From a virus: a DNA stretch of 21,976 bases. The notes beneath the pieces were generated by a model that did no database searches, was not told where the DNA came from, and was given only the letters and a program-made list of their open reading frames with translations. The DNA lies in the IMG/VR virus record IMGVR_UViG_3300036768_000839, positions 1-21,976 of that record. One strand, 5' to 3'. This document shows positions 1 through 7,621 of this stretch, piece by piece. The position numbers were made by a program, and so were the translations under genes. The first letter of the stretch is position 1. The number at the start of each line of letters is the position of its first letter.

Positions 1-516
1 GCCGACAACTCGGCCAGTCTTGACCTGTGGCCCAGTTCCGCCAGGATAGCCGATTCCCGTTACCTGCTCGCCTGGCGTTGCATCACCAAGAGATAGCGAG
101 ACAGGCGATACGCTAGCCTCCGCATCCAGGCCCAGTAGGGCCAGGTCGAGTATCCAATCTGCCGCGATCAGCGAGGCTGGCAAAGACTGTGAAGAAGCCG
201 ACGGGAAGTAGACGGCAAACCTGCTATTGCCACTAACAACATGCGCACAAGTGAGAACTGCCCGTGGTGACACCAGCACGCCAGACCCGCTCGCCGAATA
301 TCGGCCCCCATAGGCTAGCACGCGAACCGAGGCGGCCCAGATTCTCTGATCGGGAACGATTGCAGGCGGCGATTCATTGACTCGCGGAGGTTGTGGCCGA
401 GCTGGCGGACAGGTGGGGCAATACCCAGCTGCTGGCCCCTCGCTGACTCTAGGCTGCGCTTGGCAAGCGCCAGCAAGGGACAGAGCGAGAATCAGAGAAA
501 GGAAAAGGCGAGCTAT
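1..516 (-). CDS. Secreted trypsin-like serine protease, partial (C-terminus beyond the window)
   Basis: The 172 visible codons read as a signal peptide followed by the first half of a chymotrypsin/DegP-fold protease. The N-terminus is one arginine then a hydrophobic stretch (LFLSLILALSLAGA) ending near a cysteine. A Pro/Cys-rich linker follows (about residues 27-52), then SGSGVLVSP and LTCAHVV with the catalytic His, and LDLALLGL with the catalytic Asp. The catalytic Ser would lie left of position 1. The frame is closed by the TAG of the 33-aa gene immediately upstream. The only start that keeps the signal peptide and follows a ribosome binding site is ATA (516-514), with GAGG 8 nt upstream. 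The first in-frame GTG is about 65 codons in and would remove the signal peptide. No ATG is in frame. By position it belongs to the lysis cassette. It may attack envelope proteins or process virion proteins; that is inference. Confidence 0.8.
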   Translation of the reverse strand, partial: MARLFLSLILALSLAGACQAQPRVSEGPAAGYCPTCPPARPQPPRVNESPPAIVPDQRIWAASVRVLAYGGRYSASGSGVLVSPRAVLTCAHVVSGNSRFAVYFPSASSQSLPASLIAADWILDLALLGLDAEASVSPVSLSLGDATPGEQVTGIGYPGGTGPQVKTGRVVG

Positions 517-528
517 CTAGTCGTCCTC
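514..528 (-). promoter_or_regulatory. AUA initiation site of the trypsin-like protease
   Basis: GAGG, an 8-nt spacer, then GATA. The ATA directly follows the upstream TAG stop (TAGATAG), which suggests coupled re-initiation. No other common start codon lies in frame before the signal peptide. Confidence 0.7.
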
Positions 529-618
529 AGTGAGCAGCGCCCACAGGAGTAGACCCGCCCCAATCAGTATCACAGTAGCAAAAAACAGATCACCTGGCAA
601 TAGCTCTAGCGCGCTCAC
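517..618 (-). CDS. 33-aa single-span membrane peptide, holin-like candidate
   Basis: A short gene starts at GTG (618-616), which overlaps the TGA of the C92 hydrolase gene (GTGA) and has GGAG 9 nt upstream. The product has one hydrophobic segment at about residues 11-29 (LFFATVILIGAGLLLWALL) and an acidic C-terminus (TEDD). It sits between a cysteine hydrolase and a secreted protease, where a holin or spanin-like membrane peptide would be expected. The stop TAG touches the next start. At 33 aa it is shorter than characterised holins, so the holin role is a guess from context. Tight packing on both sides supports that it is a real gene. Confidence 0.6.
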   Translation of the reverse strand: MSALELLPGDLFFATVILIGAGLLLWALLTEDD

Positions 619-1190
619 AGCTCCAGTCTCCCTCGCCGTTGCAGACAGGGGAAAAGTGCCACCACGCCTGGATCGGTCAGGGCTGGCTCACGATCGCTTG
701 GGTCGCCAGCCGGCGGCACCCAACCAGCCGCACGCAAGGCAGACGCGACCAGCTCGGAACAGAAGAACCGGTCCTGCTCCAAATCAGCAGAAAACCCCGA
801 ACACTTCCGAAACCAGCTACCTAGCCAACCAAAGGACCAGAACAGCTGCCACAACGAGGCGTAGGGCTTGCCCCACTGCTTCAAGCAATAGCTTGCGATC
901 TTCTCACGATTAATCGTGCTATCAGTCACTACCCACCAATCCACTTGCGTTTTCCACCGCTGACAATGGACTAGGTACAAATCGAGCGGAAAGATTCGCA
1001 CCCCTCGATATGTGGCTTCCAGAATGGCCAAACGACGGCAGCTATCCGCAGTGATCCAGAGAGCTACCCCGACGTGGCTATAGACTGATTTGGTCTTCAG
1101 TCGTATGATCCTTGCTCCCCACCACGCGCTATCTCGGCAAAGGAAAATATCACCGGTCTGAATTTGCCCGATCGCCTCCGACAACTTTAT
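615..1190 (-). CDS. YiiX/YebB-like cysteine hydrolase (NlpC/P60-related, C92 type)
   Basis: The 191-aa product carries the marks of the permuted papain-fold YiiX/C92 family: TGDIFLCRDS near the N-terminus, YSHVGVAL with the candidate catalytic His, and FFCSELVASALRAAGW with the candidate catalytic Cys near the C-terminus. Family members cleave amide or ester bonds, often in cell-wall or lipid substrates. Next to a small membrane peptide and a secreted protease, a lysis or tail-tip wall-hydrolase role is likely. No signal peptide is evident. The preferred start is ATA (1190-1188), 6 nt after a perfect GGAGG. TTG two codons later is 12 nt from the same site. An upstream ATG at 1226 lies 77 nt inside the previous gene and lacks a good site. 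The gene overlaps the upstream gene by 41 nt and the downstream gene by 4 nt. Confidence 0.8.
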   Translation of the reverse strand: MKLSEAIGQIQTGDIFLCRDSAWWGARIIRLKTKSVYSHVGVALWITADSCRRLAILEATYRGVRIFPLDLYLVHCQRWKTQVDWWVVTDSTINREKIASYCLKQWGKPYASLWQLFWSFGWLGSWFRKCSGFSADLEQDRFFCSELVASALRAAGWVPPAGDPSDREPALTDPGVVALFPCLQRRGRLEL

Positions 1191-1578
1191 CCGACACCTC
1201 CAGTACCTGCACGGCAGCCTGTTCAATCACTCTCTCCAACACCGCCTTTTTCTCAGGTGCCAGCCTGTCCCAAAGTTTGCTCGACTTCACGAGTAATGCG
1301 GCCAGGGTACAGACTGGAATCTGTGCCCTGTTCAGCCTCTCTTCATCTGTTGGCCTGCTGTCGTATCGTTCCACCAGGGCCGCAGCCTGGCTCTTTTGCT
1401 CTTCTGTTGGCGGGCTGCTCCAGGTTAGCTTGATCCACTTGCCGTCTTTGGAATGGCTCGTCCAGTAGAGATTATCGCTGATCGCATTGTCGTCCGTTGG
1501 CTTCTTGCTACATACGCCCACTCCAGTAATTGGCAGAGTCGTTTTCCGAATTTCGGCCAATAGTCTATCAATAAGCAC
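1150..1578 (-). CDS. Unknown 142-aa protein of the tail/lysis boundary
   Basis: I do not recognise this protein. It starts at GTG (1578-1576), 6 nt after the TGA of the tail fibre gene, with a G-rich stretch (GGGGG) 9 nt upstream acting as a weak ribosome binding site. The product is soluble and mixed alpha/beta: an N-terminal part with VGVCSKKP and a WTSHSKDGKWIKLTW strand-like stretch, then charged helices to the end (EEQKSQAAALVERYDSRP, KLWDRLAPEKKAVLERVIEQ). There is no signal peptide or membrane span. Its place right after the fibre gene could suit a fibre chaperone or a lysis accessory protein, but nothing in the sequence decides this. Confidence 0.65.
   Translation of the reverse strand: MLIDRLLAEIRKTTLPITGVGVCSKKPTDDNAISDNLYWTSHSKDGKWIKLTWSSPPTEEQKSQAAALVERYDSRPTDEERLNRAQIPVCTLAALLVKSSKLWDRLAPEKKAVLERVIEQAAVQVLEVSDKVVGGDRANSDR
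1188..1201 (-). promoter_or_regulatory. AUA initiation site of the C92 hydrolase
   Basis: GGAGG, the spacer TGTCGG, then ATA AAG TTG. The spacing suits ATA (6 nt) better than TTG (12 nt). The base before ATA is G. TTG cannot be excluded. Confidence 0.6.
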
Positions 1579-1584
1579 AGGTAC

Positions 1585-4500
1585 TCACCCCCAGATGCAA
1601 CCGATCAAACCAGCTTGCAAGGTGTTGTCTGGCATTCCCGCATCACCGTAGAAAGTCGCTCCTATCCCACTTTGGCATTTTTCGACCATTGCTGCGAAGT
1701 GATACCCTAGAGAAGGACAATCAAGGTACATTGCGCTGGAAAGAACTAGCTGTGCACTACCGAGGTTGCCGCAACCCGTAGTTAATGCGGCATCATTGCC
1801 GTTGAAGCGGTCAATTCCAATGCCGACGTAGGCATTATCCGCGATGTTATAATGATTGCCACGTGCTTCCAGCCATACAGGCTCTTCGTTCAGCCCGCGC
1901 ACCCACTCCACTACGACTGATTCAGCACAATAGGCGTGCCATAGCGTGCTCGTAGTGGAGTAATAGTCTGTCGTGGCCTTGTCCAGCAAGACTCTAGGCA
2001 CACGATTATAAGCATTCCAAACCCACCGCTTCGCCCTGCTATCCTCTGTCTGATTGGTGCCGCTGGCAAGAATGGTCCCAACGTAACGGCGGGTGTGATC
2101 ACTCCCCTTAACCCACACACCGTCCTGCTTTGCCAGAGCATCCGCCCTGGTTGTCGTGTTGCTCCAAGCAGCCGACAGCTCTAGTGCCAGCGTGCCGCCG
2201 CCACTATCGTAGAGGAACACGTCGTAGAGATTGCCAGCCGTCACCGTTAGGGATAGCGAAATCTCGCTAAGTGTGTACGTTTTCCAGGTGCTGCCATCAT
2301 AAAGGGCCACACCTGAACCAGTCCCTAACGGCGTCAAGTATAGAGTGCCAGCATTGGTCACGTCAGCAGTAGTGACCGGCGTATTACTCGTCAGAGTGAG
2401 TCGGCCTTCACAGAGCAGGTTAGTTTTCGTGTTTGACGGTACGCCCAGATTGCTTTGCGCGCCAGCTTGGGTCGTGGCCCCAGTGCCACCGTAGCTGATC
2501 GGCAATGTGCCGCCCGTGCCGCCGTTGCCTGGCGACAAAACTCCGGTTACACCATTGGTCAGATTGATTTGATCCCACTTGGGCTCATTACCTGGCCCTG
2601 TGTTGGCCAGATACCGAGTGGCCGTGGTATCGACCGGGAGTCTGGTCCAAGTGGCAGATGACCCCTGGCCCGTGATCAGGTCGCCGCGCTGGACCGTGCC
2701 CGCCGTTGTGTCACCGTGATAACCAGACAGCAGATTGATTTTTCCCCAATCCGGATCGGTGCCATTGCTCCGCAATAGCGTATTGGTACCGCCGATTGGT
2801 AGGCCATTCAGCGTATTGTCTGCCGAAGCTCTGACCAGATCGCCACGATTGAAATTGTCCGCTAGAGTAGTTTGCGACCAGGCCGGGACAGAACCACCAC
2901 TTCGCAACCAAGTTCCTGAATTGCCAATCGGCAAGCGCGACGCCACACCAGGAGTAGAACCGATCGAACAGTAGACCAAATCGCCAAGCTGGGTGAAAAC
3001 GTTCTTTTGCAGGTAGTGAACACTACCAGAGCAGTAATAGGCGTAGTTGCAGCTGGTCGTCCAAACCTGCCCTTCCTTGTATGCTAATGGGGCAGAAGTC
3101 GGGATTGTGACAGCCACTCCTACTGGCCACACGCGCCAACGAGAATCGGTCGAATCGTATTTTGCGAGAAGTAGTCCCTGAGGCGGAATTGTTAGCGTAT
3201 TACCATCGGGAGTTAAGCAACGATTGGCTTCTAAAGAGCCACTGTTGTTGTGTTTGATGTGAAGCGGATCACTACCGACGTTTTCGACGAGTAGTAATGC
3301 GCCGTCCTGGGCTGCCTTAATGCCGGTAAAAAGAGTCCCGCCAGAAGCAGGAGTTAGCCGAGCGCCAGTATACCCAGCAAATCCCGCGTAGTTATCTTCT
3401 GTTGCTCCTGGATACACGGAAACCTGCCGCGCGACCAATTGAGTCACACTTGGCGGAGCAATCACGCGCCAGCGCTGAGACGTGCCATCGTACTTCAGCC
3501 AGGCCGAGAAGCCAGGCTGAACGATGTAATCTTTGCCATCTGGCGTGATAATCCGAGACTGGCTAGATGATCCAGCGTCCTCGTATTTGAGAACTAATTT
3601 GCTCGTCGAGCTGACATTCTCCAGCAGGAGTAGCTTGCCTTCAGTTACTTGATTTGTTGGGGCCGTATGGTCAATGCCGGTTAAAACCAGATCACTAGCG
3701 ACATCGCACCGCCAACCCGTCCGTTGCGCAAACCCGGAGTAGTTGTTCTGGGTTCCTGTTGTGGTAACGGTTCCTTGCGGCAGCCGCAGGATTTGTACTG
3801 TGTTCCAGACTGGCAATGCTGGACTGAGAATACGCCATTTGCCGTTGCTGTTGTCTCGCTTGACTAAAGCAGATTGGCCAGGCAATACACTATAGGTCAG
3901 CGTGTCTGGTGTCAGAAACTGATTGTCAGGCAGGCTTCCAGAATCAAGATGTTTCAGGCTTAGTCTGTTTGCTAAATCCGCATTCTCAAGCACCAGTAGT
4001 TGGCCGTCGCAATTCTGGCCTGCCGTCGGTGACGCATCCAGACCAGTCAAAGATACATCAACCGCCATCGGCGTGACCAGCCATCCTGTTCGATCCTTGA
4101 ACCCGTCGTAATTGTGGTAGGAAGGCAGCATCAACACAGCAGCCCCCTGCGGCCAACGCTGGCTAACCACGTCAAGAATCCCAAGCCGAGATGGCCTCTC
4201 TACCGAAACCCACTTGCTACCGTCATACTTCAGCTTGACCGTCTCGCCTGGGTAAAGGTGAACATCCTTGCCGTCCCAATGCCGGAACTGATTCGCGCTC
4301 GCGGACTGACTGTCCAGATGCGGTAGCTCAATTCTCCACCCGCTGGCTTGTGAAGCAGCATTGGTGATTTCCAGATAGCTGCCGCTGATATTGCTGCCAG
4401 CGATGACAAGCCCGGTGATCTTGAGATTGTTTGTCGGCGTGATACGCAGCCATCGAGTTAAGCGATTCGGCGCGTAGTTGTGCTGGTCGTTATTGAGCGT

Positions 4501-4929
4501 AACGTCTTGATAGGAGATAGGGTTGCTGTCGTAAAGAAAAAGATAGCTATCCCCATCACAACTGGGGAGCATTCGGACGATTGCGCCAGCTGGAACAGAT
4601 TGGGAACCGTTGACCTCGTAGGCTGGCAGACTAGTTACAGTACCTTCGAGGCCAAACTCATCATCACTCAGCACCCCAGAGCCGTTGTCTTTCAGCTGTC
4701 GCCAGGTATAGGGGTTGTTGCCAGCAAGGATTTCGCCCCAGACTAGCCGGGGAATCACAACGTCTTGAAAGGTGCCACCCGCGTTGGAGTGAACAAGGGT
4801 CTTGTTCCCGATCGCCGTCTTGGCCAGCTGCTCTACCTGGCCTTGCAGCCGGATTAGCTCTTTCAAGCTGATCTGCGCACCACGCTTATAGCCGCCTCTC
4901 CTTGGCTTTTTAAATGGCCGCTCGCTCAT
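1585..4929 (-). CDS. Large modular tail fibre / receptor-binding protein (1114 aa)
   Basis: A basic N-terminus and a short helical segment (about 20-45) lead into a run of beta-rich modules. At least three, probably four, diverged copies of a 110-120-aa module span about residues 150-602, each with Y-x-GF-xx-x-TGW, a V/LTGI strand, LLLLEN and a KYD-x-S-x-x-W-R end. About residues 649-790 hold three copies of a 45-aa module with GDL, LPIG or LPV, LR-S and a P-x-W end. A YGGTGATT segment typical of tail fibres lies near 813-820. The C-terminal 250 residues form a distinct terminal domain. It starts at ATG with AGGA 7 nt upstream. Length, repeats and position after the tape measure and baseplate-type genes support a fibre. 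Receptor specificity cannot be read. The repeats make it a likely site of recombination. Confidence 0.85.
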   Translation of the reverse strand: MSERPFKKPRRGGYKRGAQISLKELIRLQGQVEQLAKTAIGNKTLVHSNAGGTFQDVVIPRLVWGEILAGNNPYTWRQLKDNGSGVLSDDEFGLEGTVTSLPAYEVNGSQSVPAGAIVRMLPSCDGDSYLFLYDSNPISYQDVTLNNDQHNYAPNRLTRWLRITPTNNLKITGLVIAGSNISGSYLEITNAASQASGWRIELPHLDSQSASANQFRHWDGKDVHLYPGETVKLKYDGSKWVSVERPSRLGILDVVSQRWPQGAAVLMLPSYHNYDGFKDRTGWLVTPMAVDVSLTGLDASPTAGQNCDGQLLVLENADLANRLSLKHLDSGSLPDNQFLTPDTLTYSVLPGQSALVKRDNSNGKWRILSPALPVWNTVQILRLPQGTVTTTGTQNNYSGFAQRTGWRCDVASDLVLTGIDHTAPTNQVTEGKLLLLENVSSTSKLVLKYEDAGSSSQSRIITPDGKDYIVQPGFSAWLKYDGTSQRWRVIAPPSVTQLVARQVSVYPGATEDNYAGFAGYTGARLTPASGGTLFTGIKAAQDGALLLVENVGSDPLHIKHNNSGSLEANRCLTPDGNTLTIPPQGLLLAKYDSTDSRWRVWPVGVAVTIPTSAPLAYKEGQVWTTSCNYAYYCSGSVHYLQKNVFTQLGDLVYCSIGSTPGVASRLPIGNSGTWLRSGGSVPAWSQTTLADNFNRGDLVRASADNTLNGLPIGGTNTLLRSNGTDPDWGKINLLSGYHGDTTAGTVQRGDLITGQGSSATWTRLPVDTTATRYLANTGPGNEPKWDQINLTNGVTGVLSPGNGGTGGTLPISYGGTGATTQAGAQSNLGVPSNTKTNLLCEGRLTLTSNTPVTTADVTNAGTLYLTPLGTGSGVALYDGSTWKTYTLSEISLSLTVTAGNLYDVFLYDSGGGTLALELSAAWSNTTTRADALAKQDGVWVKGSDHTRRYVGTILASGTNQTEDSRAKRWVWNAYNRVPRVLLDKATTDYYSTTSTLWHAYCAESVVVEWVRGLNEEPVWLEARGNHYNIADNAYVGIGIDRFNGNDAALTTGCGNLGSAQLVLSSAMYLDCPSLGYHFAAMVEKCQSGIGATFYGDAGMPDNTLQAGLIGCIWG

Positions 4930-4938
4930 AACACGATC

Positions 4939-5775
4939 CTATTGAAACAGCGTGGTGAAATCGGCTGTCTGATACGGCTTGGCACCACTGGCAACGCCAA
5001 CCACTGACTCAAACTGATTGGTGCTCTTGCGATAGAACTTATTCCACTCAGTGGCACGATAAATCCACTTGTAGGTGATATTCCACACCACCGATTCCTG
5101 CGCCGGATGCCAGTAAGGCTCAATATCCGGCGCGACCATTAACAACGTCTCCGCTTCGTAGCGGTTATCAAAGGCTGCATGGTTTACCTTGCCAATACAG
5201 CTATTTATCGCGCTATATGGCACCTTGGGAGCCATAACCCAAGTATAGGTAACCTCCTGTGTCGGCATTAAAAGGGTCATCTGCTCGTTGATTTTTGTTC
5301 CATCGCTTGAGAATTTGAGCCCTTGGCCGGGGACAACCAACGATTCAATCGCGTAGTTTGTCTTGCGGATGATATAACGATCGGCTGTTAGCTCATTCAC
5401 TTGCAGGCCGCCGGAAACATTGTAGGGCACAGCCTTGTATGTCACCGCAAATCGCGCGCGGTCATAAGAAATCATCCCGCCTGAGCCACCAGCTGCGGGA
5501 ACGCCAATTCCAGCTATTAGCTCCACGTTGGTAGCAACCAGGCCGCCACCACCGGTCGCCAAGGATTTAAGACTGTAATCCGGGTGTACGTCTGGTGGAA
5601 TTCGATTGATGCCAGTAGTCACTCCGCCCAGCATGGCCCGCACAAAGAGCTTACGATCTCTCCAGGCACACTCCAGGACGCGCACTACTTCCGCGGTCCC
5701 GTCATTCGACCAGGACTCTCGGTAACCTTCAAAATACTCGGTATACTGGACGCCGTAATTTGCGGTCGCTGGCAT
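4939..5775 (-). CDS. Tail-associated protein, unknown family (278 aa)
   Basis: The protein lies between the tape measure gene and the fibre gene, where siphophages encode distal tail or baseplate hub proteins. It is rich in Tyr, Trp and Gly, mainly beta-like, with no membrane span and no clear enzymatic motif. Visible segments are an N-terminal VQYTEYFEGYRESW, a Gly-rich loop around residues 76-100 (LATGGGGLV, PAAGGSGG), and an aromatic C-terminal region (WNITYKWIYRATEWNKFYRKS) ending in TTLFQ. It starts at ATG 6 nt after the tape measure stop; a nearby ATG in another frame gives no long product. A distal-tail role is inferred from position only. Confidence 0.75.
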   Translation of the reverse strand: MPATANYGVQYTEYFEGYRESWSNDGTAEVVRVLECAWRDRKLFVRAMLGGVTTGINRIPPDVHPDYSLKSLATGGGGLVATNVELIAGIGVPAAGGSGGMISYDRARFAVTYKAVPYNVSGGLQVNELTADRYIIRKTNYAIESLVVPGQGLKFSSDGTKINEQMTLLMPTQEVTYTWVMAPKVPYSAINSCIGKVNHAAFDNRYEAETLLMVAPDIEPYWHPAQESVVWNITYKWIYRATEWNKFYRKSTNQFESVVGVASGAKPYQTADFTTLFQ

Positions 5776-5781
5776 ATTGCA

Positions 5782-6936
5782 TCACGCAACAACTGGCTGT
5801 AGCCCCTCAATGGCTCGCTCGACGCCACCGATTGACTCGTTGATTTCATGCAACGCTTCAAGCTGGCGTTCGTCAATCCGCTTAGTGTCCGATTTGAAGA
5901 CAGCAGATTGAATCCGCCGGAAAGTTGCCTGCACGTCCTCAAACTGGCCGCCTGTACCTTCTGGCTTGCGATGCGGCTCGCTCTTTGTGCTCGCCTGCTG
6001 ACGAGACAACAAGCCGATTCGCTCAAGAAAGGCGGCTGCCTCTTTCAACGGCGCGACCATTGCCTCAAAAGCAGGGGCCAGGAAATTTGCCACCTTGGAT
6101 GCTAGCTCCGACGCAAAAGAGAGGAACTGCACAAGTAGATCGACCACGGGGGACAAGACAGACTGCAAGACGATCAGAGCATCAACGAACACAATCACCA
6201 CGTCGGCAAGCGCATTCATTACAAATGTCAACGGGCCAACTGCCGAGTCGATAAGCCGAGTGAACAGCTCTCCGATCTTGTCAACGGCAGCAAACAGAGG
6301 AGCAACCGCTTCTGTGATTCGCCCAAAGGCTGATTGGATCGGCTCGATCAGCTTCGACAAACTGCCGAATCCCTCCTCGCTAGCCGCACCAAAGCCGACA
6401 AAGGCAGCCACAAGCGAAGCCACAATCCCCAAAATCGTCGTAAGCCCGCCAGTGGCTATTCCGCTAGCCGCTCCAGCAGCAGCTAGCGCAGCAGTCACAG
6501 CGCGAATCGCTCCAATTACAGCAGTTATTCCCGTGACAATCTTGGGGAAAATTGCGAGCATAAACAGGGCCGCCCCAGCCGCCGCCGTCCAGCGCATAAT
6601 CTGGTCCTGCTGATGACCGGATAACTGCTCAAACCAGCTAGTCACCTTTTTCACGCCGTCGATCACTTTCTCGACCACCGGCAGGAAGATTCCGGCAATC
6701 TCGCGCGACAGATTCTGCAAGGCCTGCCCCAGCCGTTCTGCTTGACCAGTTCCTGCCAACCCTGCCGTCACAAAACCGCCAACTACACCAGTGAGGAGCG
6801 AAAAGCCAACTTTGGCCGCGTCAGTAAGCTTGCTAACAGCAGTAAGCCGGCCCTCCAGGCCTTTCATGCCGGCCTCAACCTTGTCCAGTCCCCTAGCCAC
6901 GAACTCGATATACTGCTGCGCCAATGCACCACTTAT
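5782..6936 (-). CDS. Tail tape measure protein (short, 384 aa)
   Basis: The N-terminal helical part (LDKVEAGMKGLEGRLTAVSKLTDAAKVG) leads into very hydrophobic, Ala/Gly/Val-rich segments at about residues 50-75 and 130-190, further amphipathic hydrophobic helices to about 300, and a charged C-terminal part. Tape measure proteins set tail length and are ejected with DNA. Here it follows a frameshifting tail chaperone, its normal neighbour. At roughly 1.5 angstrom per residue, 384 residues suggest a tail of no more than about 58 nm. The preferred start is ATA (6936-6934): it follows AGGAG by 9 nt and overlaps the TAA of the frameshift product as ATAA. The in-frame TTG four codons later is 21 nt from that site. 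An in-frame TGA lies two codons upstream of the ATA. Confidence 0.82.
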   Translation of the reverse strand: MSGALAQQYIEFVARGLDKVEAGMKGLEGRLTAVSKLTDAAKVGFSLLTGVVGGFVTAGLAGTGQAERLGQALQNLSREIAGIFLPVVEKVIDGVKKVTSWFEQLSGHQQDQIMRWTAAAGAALFMLAIFPKIVTGITAVIGAIRAVTAALAAAGAASGIATGGLTTILGIVASLVAAFVGFGAASEEGFGSLSKLIEPIQSAFGRITEAVAPLFAAVDKIGELFTRLIDSAVGPLTFVMNALADVVIVFVDALIVLQSVLSPVVDLLVQFLSFASELASKVANFLAPAFEAMVAPLKEAAAFLERIGLLSRQQASTKSEPHRKPEGTGGQFEDVQATFRRIQSAVFKSDTKRIDERQLEALHEINESIGGVERAIEGLQPVVA

Positions 6937-7163
6937 CGCTCATAGCTCCTCTTAATTGGTGGCAGGCCCTTTGCTGCCCGTTGCTTGTCGAGAGCGTCCA
7001 GCACTTCTTCTAACGATGGCGGTTGAACCTCTAGAGCAAAGAGCTGGGGGATTGACAACTGAGCAATGATTTGAGGCGGCCAGAAACAATTGGTCGCCCA
7101 CTCGCGGAAGAATTTGGGCCGATTGGTCCCCGGTGGATCGAAGAGCCAATCGCCCCAGTCTAG
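6933..7163 (-). CDS. Tail assembly chaperone, -1 frameshift extension (GT-type C-terminal part)
   Basis: This is a 76-codon open frame with no start of its own that lies -1 relative to the upstream chaperone gene. It is entered by slippage on CCCAAAC just before that gene's TAG; base 7163 is read twice. The product reads LDWGDWLFDPPG... through a coding-like sequence to ...PPIKRSYER and stops at TAA (6935-6933), which overlaps the tape measure start. The full fusion would be 148 + 76 = 224 aa. In lambda-like phages the G and GT proteins are made the same way at this position, and the extended form recruits the tail tube protein to the tape measure. Similarity of arrangement, not of sequence, supports the call. 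Confidence 0.8.
   Translation of the reverse strand, partial: LDWGDWLFDPPGTNRPKFFREWATNCFWPPQIIAQLSIPQLFALEVQPPSLEEVLDALDKQRAAKGLPPIKRSYER
6934..6950 (-). promoter_or_regulatory. AUA initiation site of the tape measure gene
   Basis: AGGAG, 9 nt, then GATAA, where ATA overlaps the TAA stop of the upstream frameshift frame. An ATG two nt after AGGAG is out of frame and gives only a few codons. The string TGAGCGATA is shared with the start at 8000. Confidence 0.6.
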
Positions 7164-7169
7164 TTTGGG
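7116..7169 (-). promoter_or_regulatory. Programmed -1 ribosomal frameshift signal
   Basis: The heptamer C CCA AAC (7169-7163) matches X XXY YYZ in the chaperone frame and is followed at once by TAG (7162-7160). Six nt after the heptamer a stem begins: GGGGCGATTGG (7156-7146) pairs with CCAATCGGCCC (7126-7116). The pairing is 7 bp, one G x G mismatch and 3 more GC pairs, around a 19-nt loop. The spacing is typical of stimulatory hairpins. Confidence 0.85.
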
Positions 7170-7606
7170 GCTATCGCCTCCAGACTGCTTGCCTTCAAAA
7201 GCGAGGCAAGCACTTCGTTCACGTTCTCCTCGGATACCAGAGACTTGACCTCTTCAAACTTGACGTCCTTATGGTTCTTAAAGATCAATAGCCAAGTCCA
7301 AAAGGCACACCCTTCAGGCGTGTAAAGCTGCTCTGTGATCGCCTCATTCGTCACCTGCGGACCACTCGCCTGCTGGGCCACCGCAGCCTTGATCGCCTCA
7401 CTCTGTAGGTGCGCCGGCAGCTTGCTCAGCTCCTCGGCGATAGCGGCCAGCGGCGGCCTGGCCTTCTTGACTGCGAGGCTGTGCAAGTACCGCCTCAACG
7501 CGACGAAATCTTGCGTGGTTGGCTGCCCGATCAAAAACAACCTGCCACCCAAGGTAATAGTGCCTGGCGCACCAGTCACCAGATCGTTAGCCGTGTTCAA
7601 ATCCAC
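7160..7606 (-). CDS. Tail assembly chaperone, short form (G-type, 148 aa)
   Basis: The gene lies between the tail tube candidates and the tape measure gene, the conserved place of tail chaperones. The product is largely helical (KKARPPLAAIAEELSKLPAHLQSEAIKAAVAQQASG) and contains CAFWTWLLIFKNH. It ends IAPN at a TAG placed exactly at a -1 slippery site, so a minority of ribosomes should continue into the extension frame. The start is GTG (7606-7604), with GGGAG 9 nt upstream. The chaperone holds the tape measure unfolded and recruits tube subunits during tail assembly; neither form is normally in the virion. The assignment rests on position and the frameshift signal. Confidence 0.82.
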   Translation of the reverse strand: MDLNTANDLVTGAPGTITLGGRLFLIGQPTTQDFVALRRYLHSLAVKKARPPLAAIAEELSKLPAHLQSEAIKAAVAQQASGPQVTNEAITEQLYTPEGCAFWTWLLIFKNHKDVKFEEVKSLVSEENVNEVLASLLKASSLEAIAPN

Positions 7607-7621
7607 TGGTTGTTTCTCCCG

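Noticed and set aside
1585-1600. AUA start for the 142-aa gene (GATA near 1568)
   Set aside because: That ATA is out of frame with the protein-like reading; GTG at 1578 fits better, so the gene was not counted among AUA starts.
6095-6613. Long plus-strand open frame opposite the tape measure gene (172 codons)
   Set aside because: It is Ala/Thr/Ile-rich, the mirror of the Ala/Gly/Val-rich tape measure sequence, has no ribosome binding site and lies entirely antisense to a well-supported gene.
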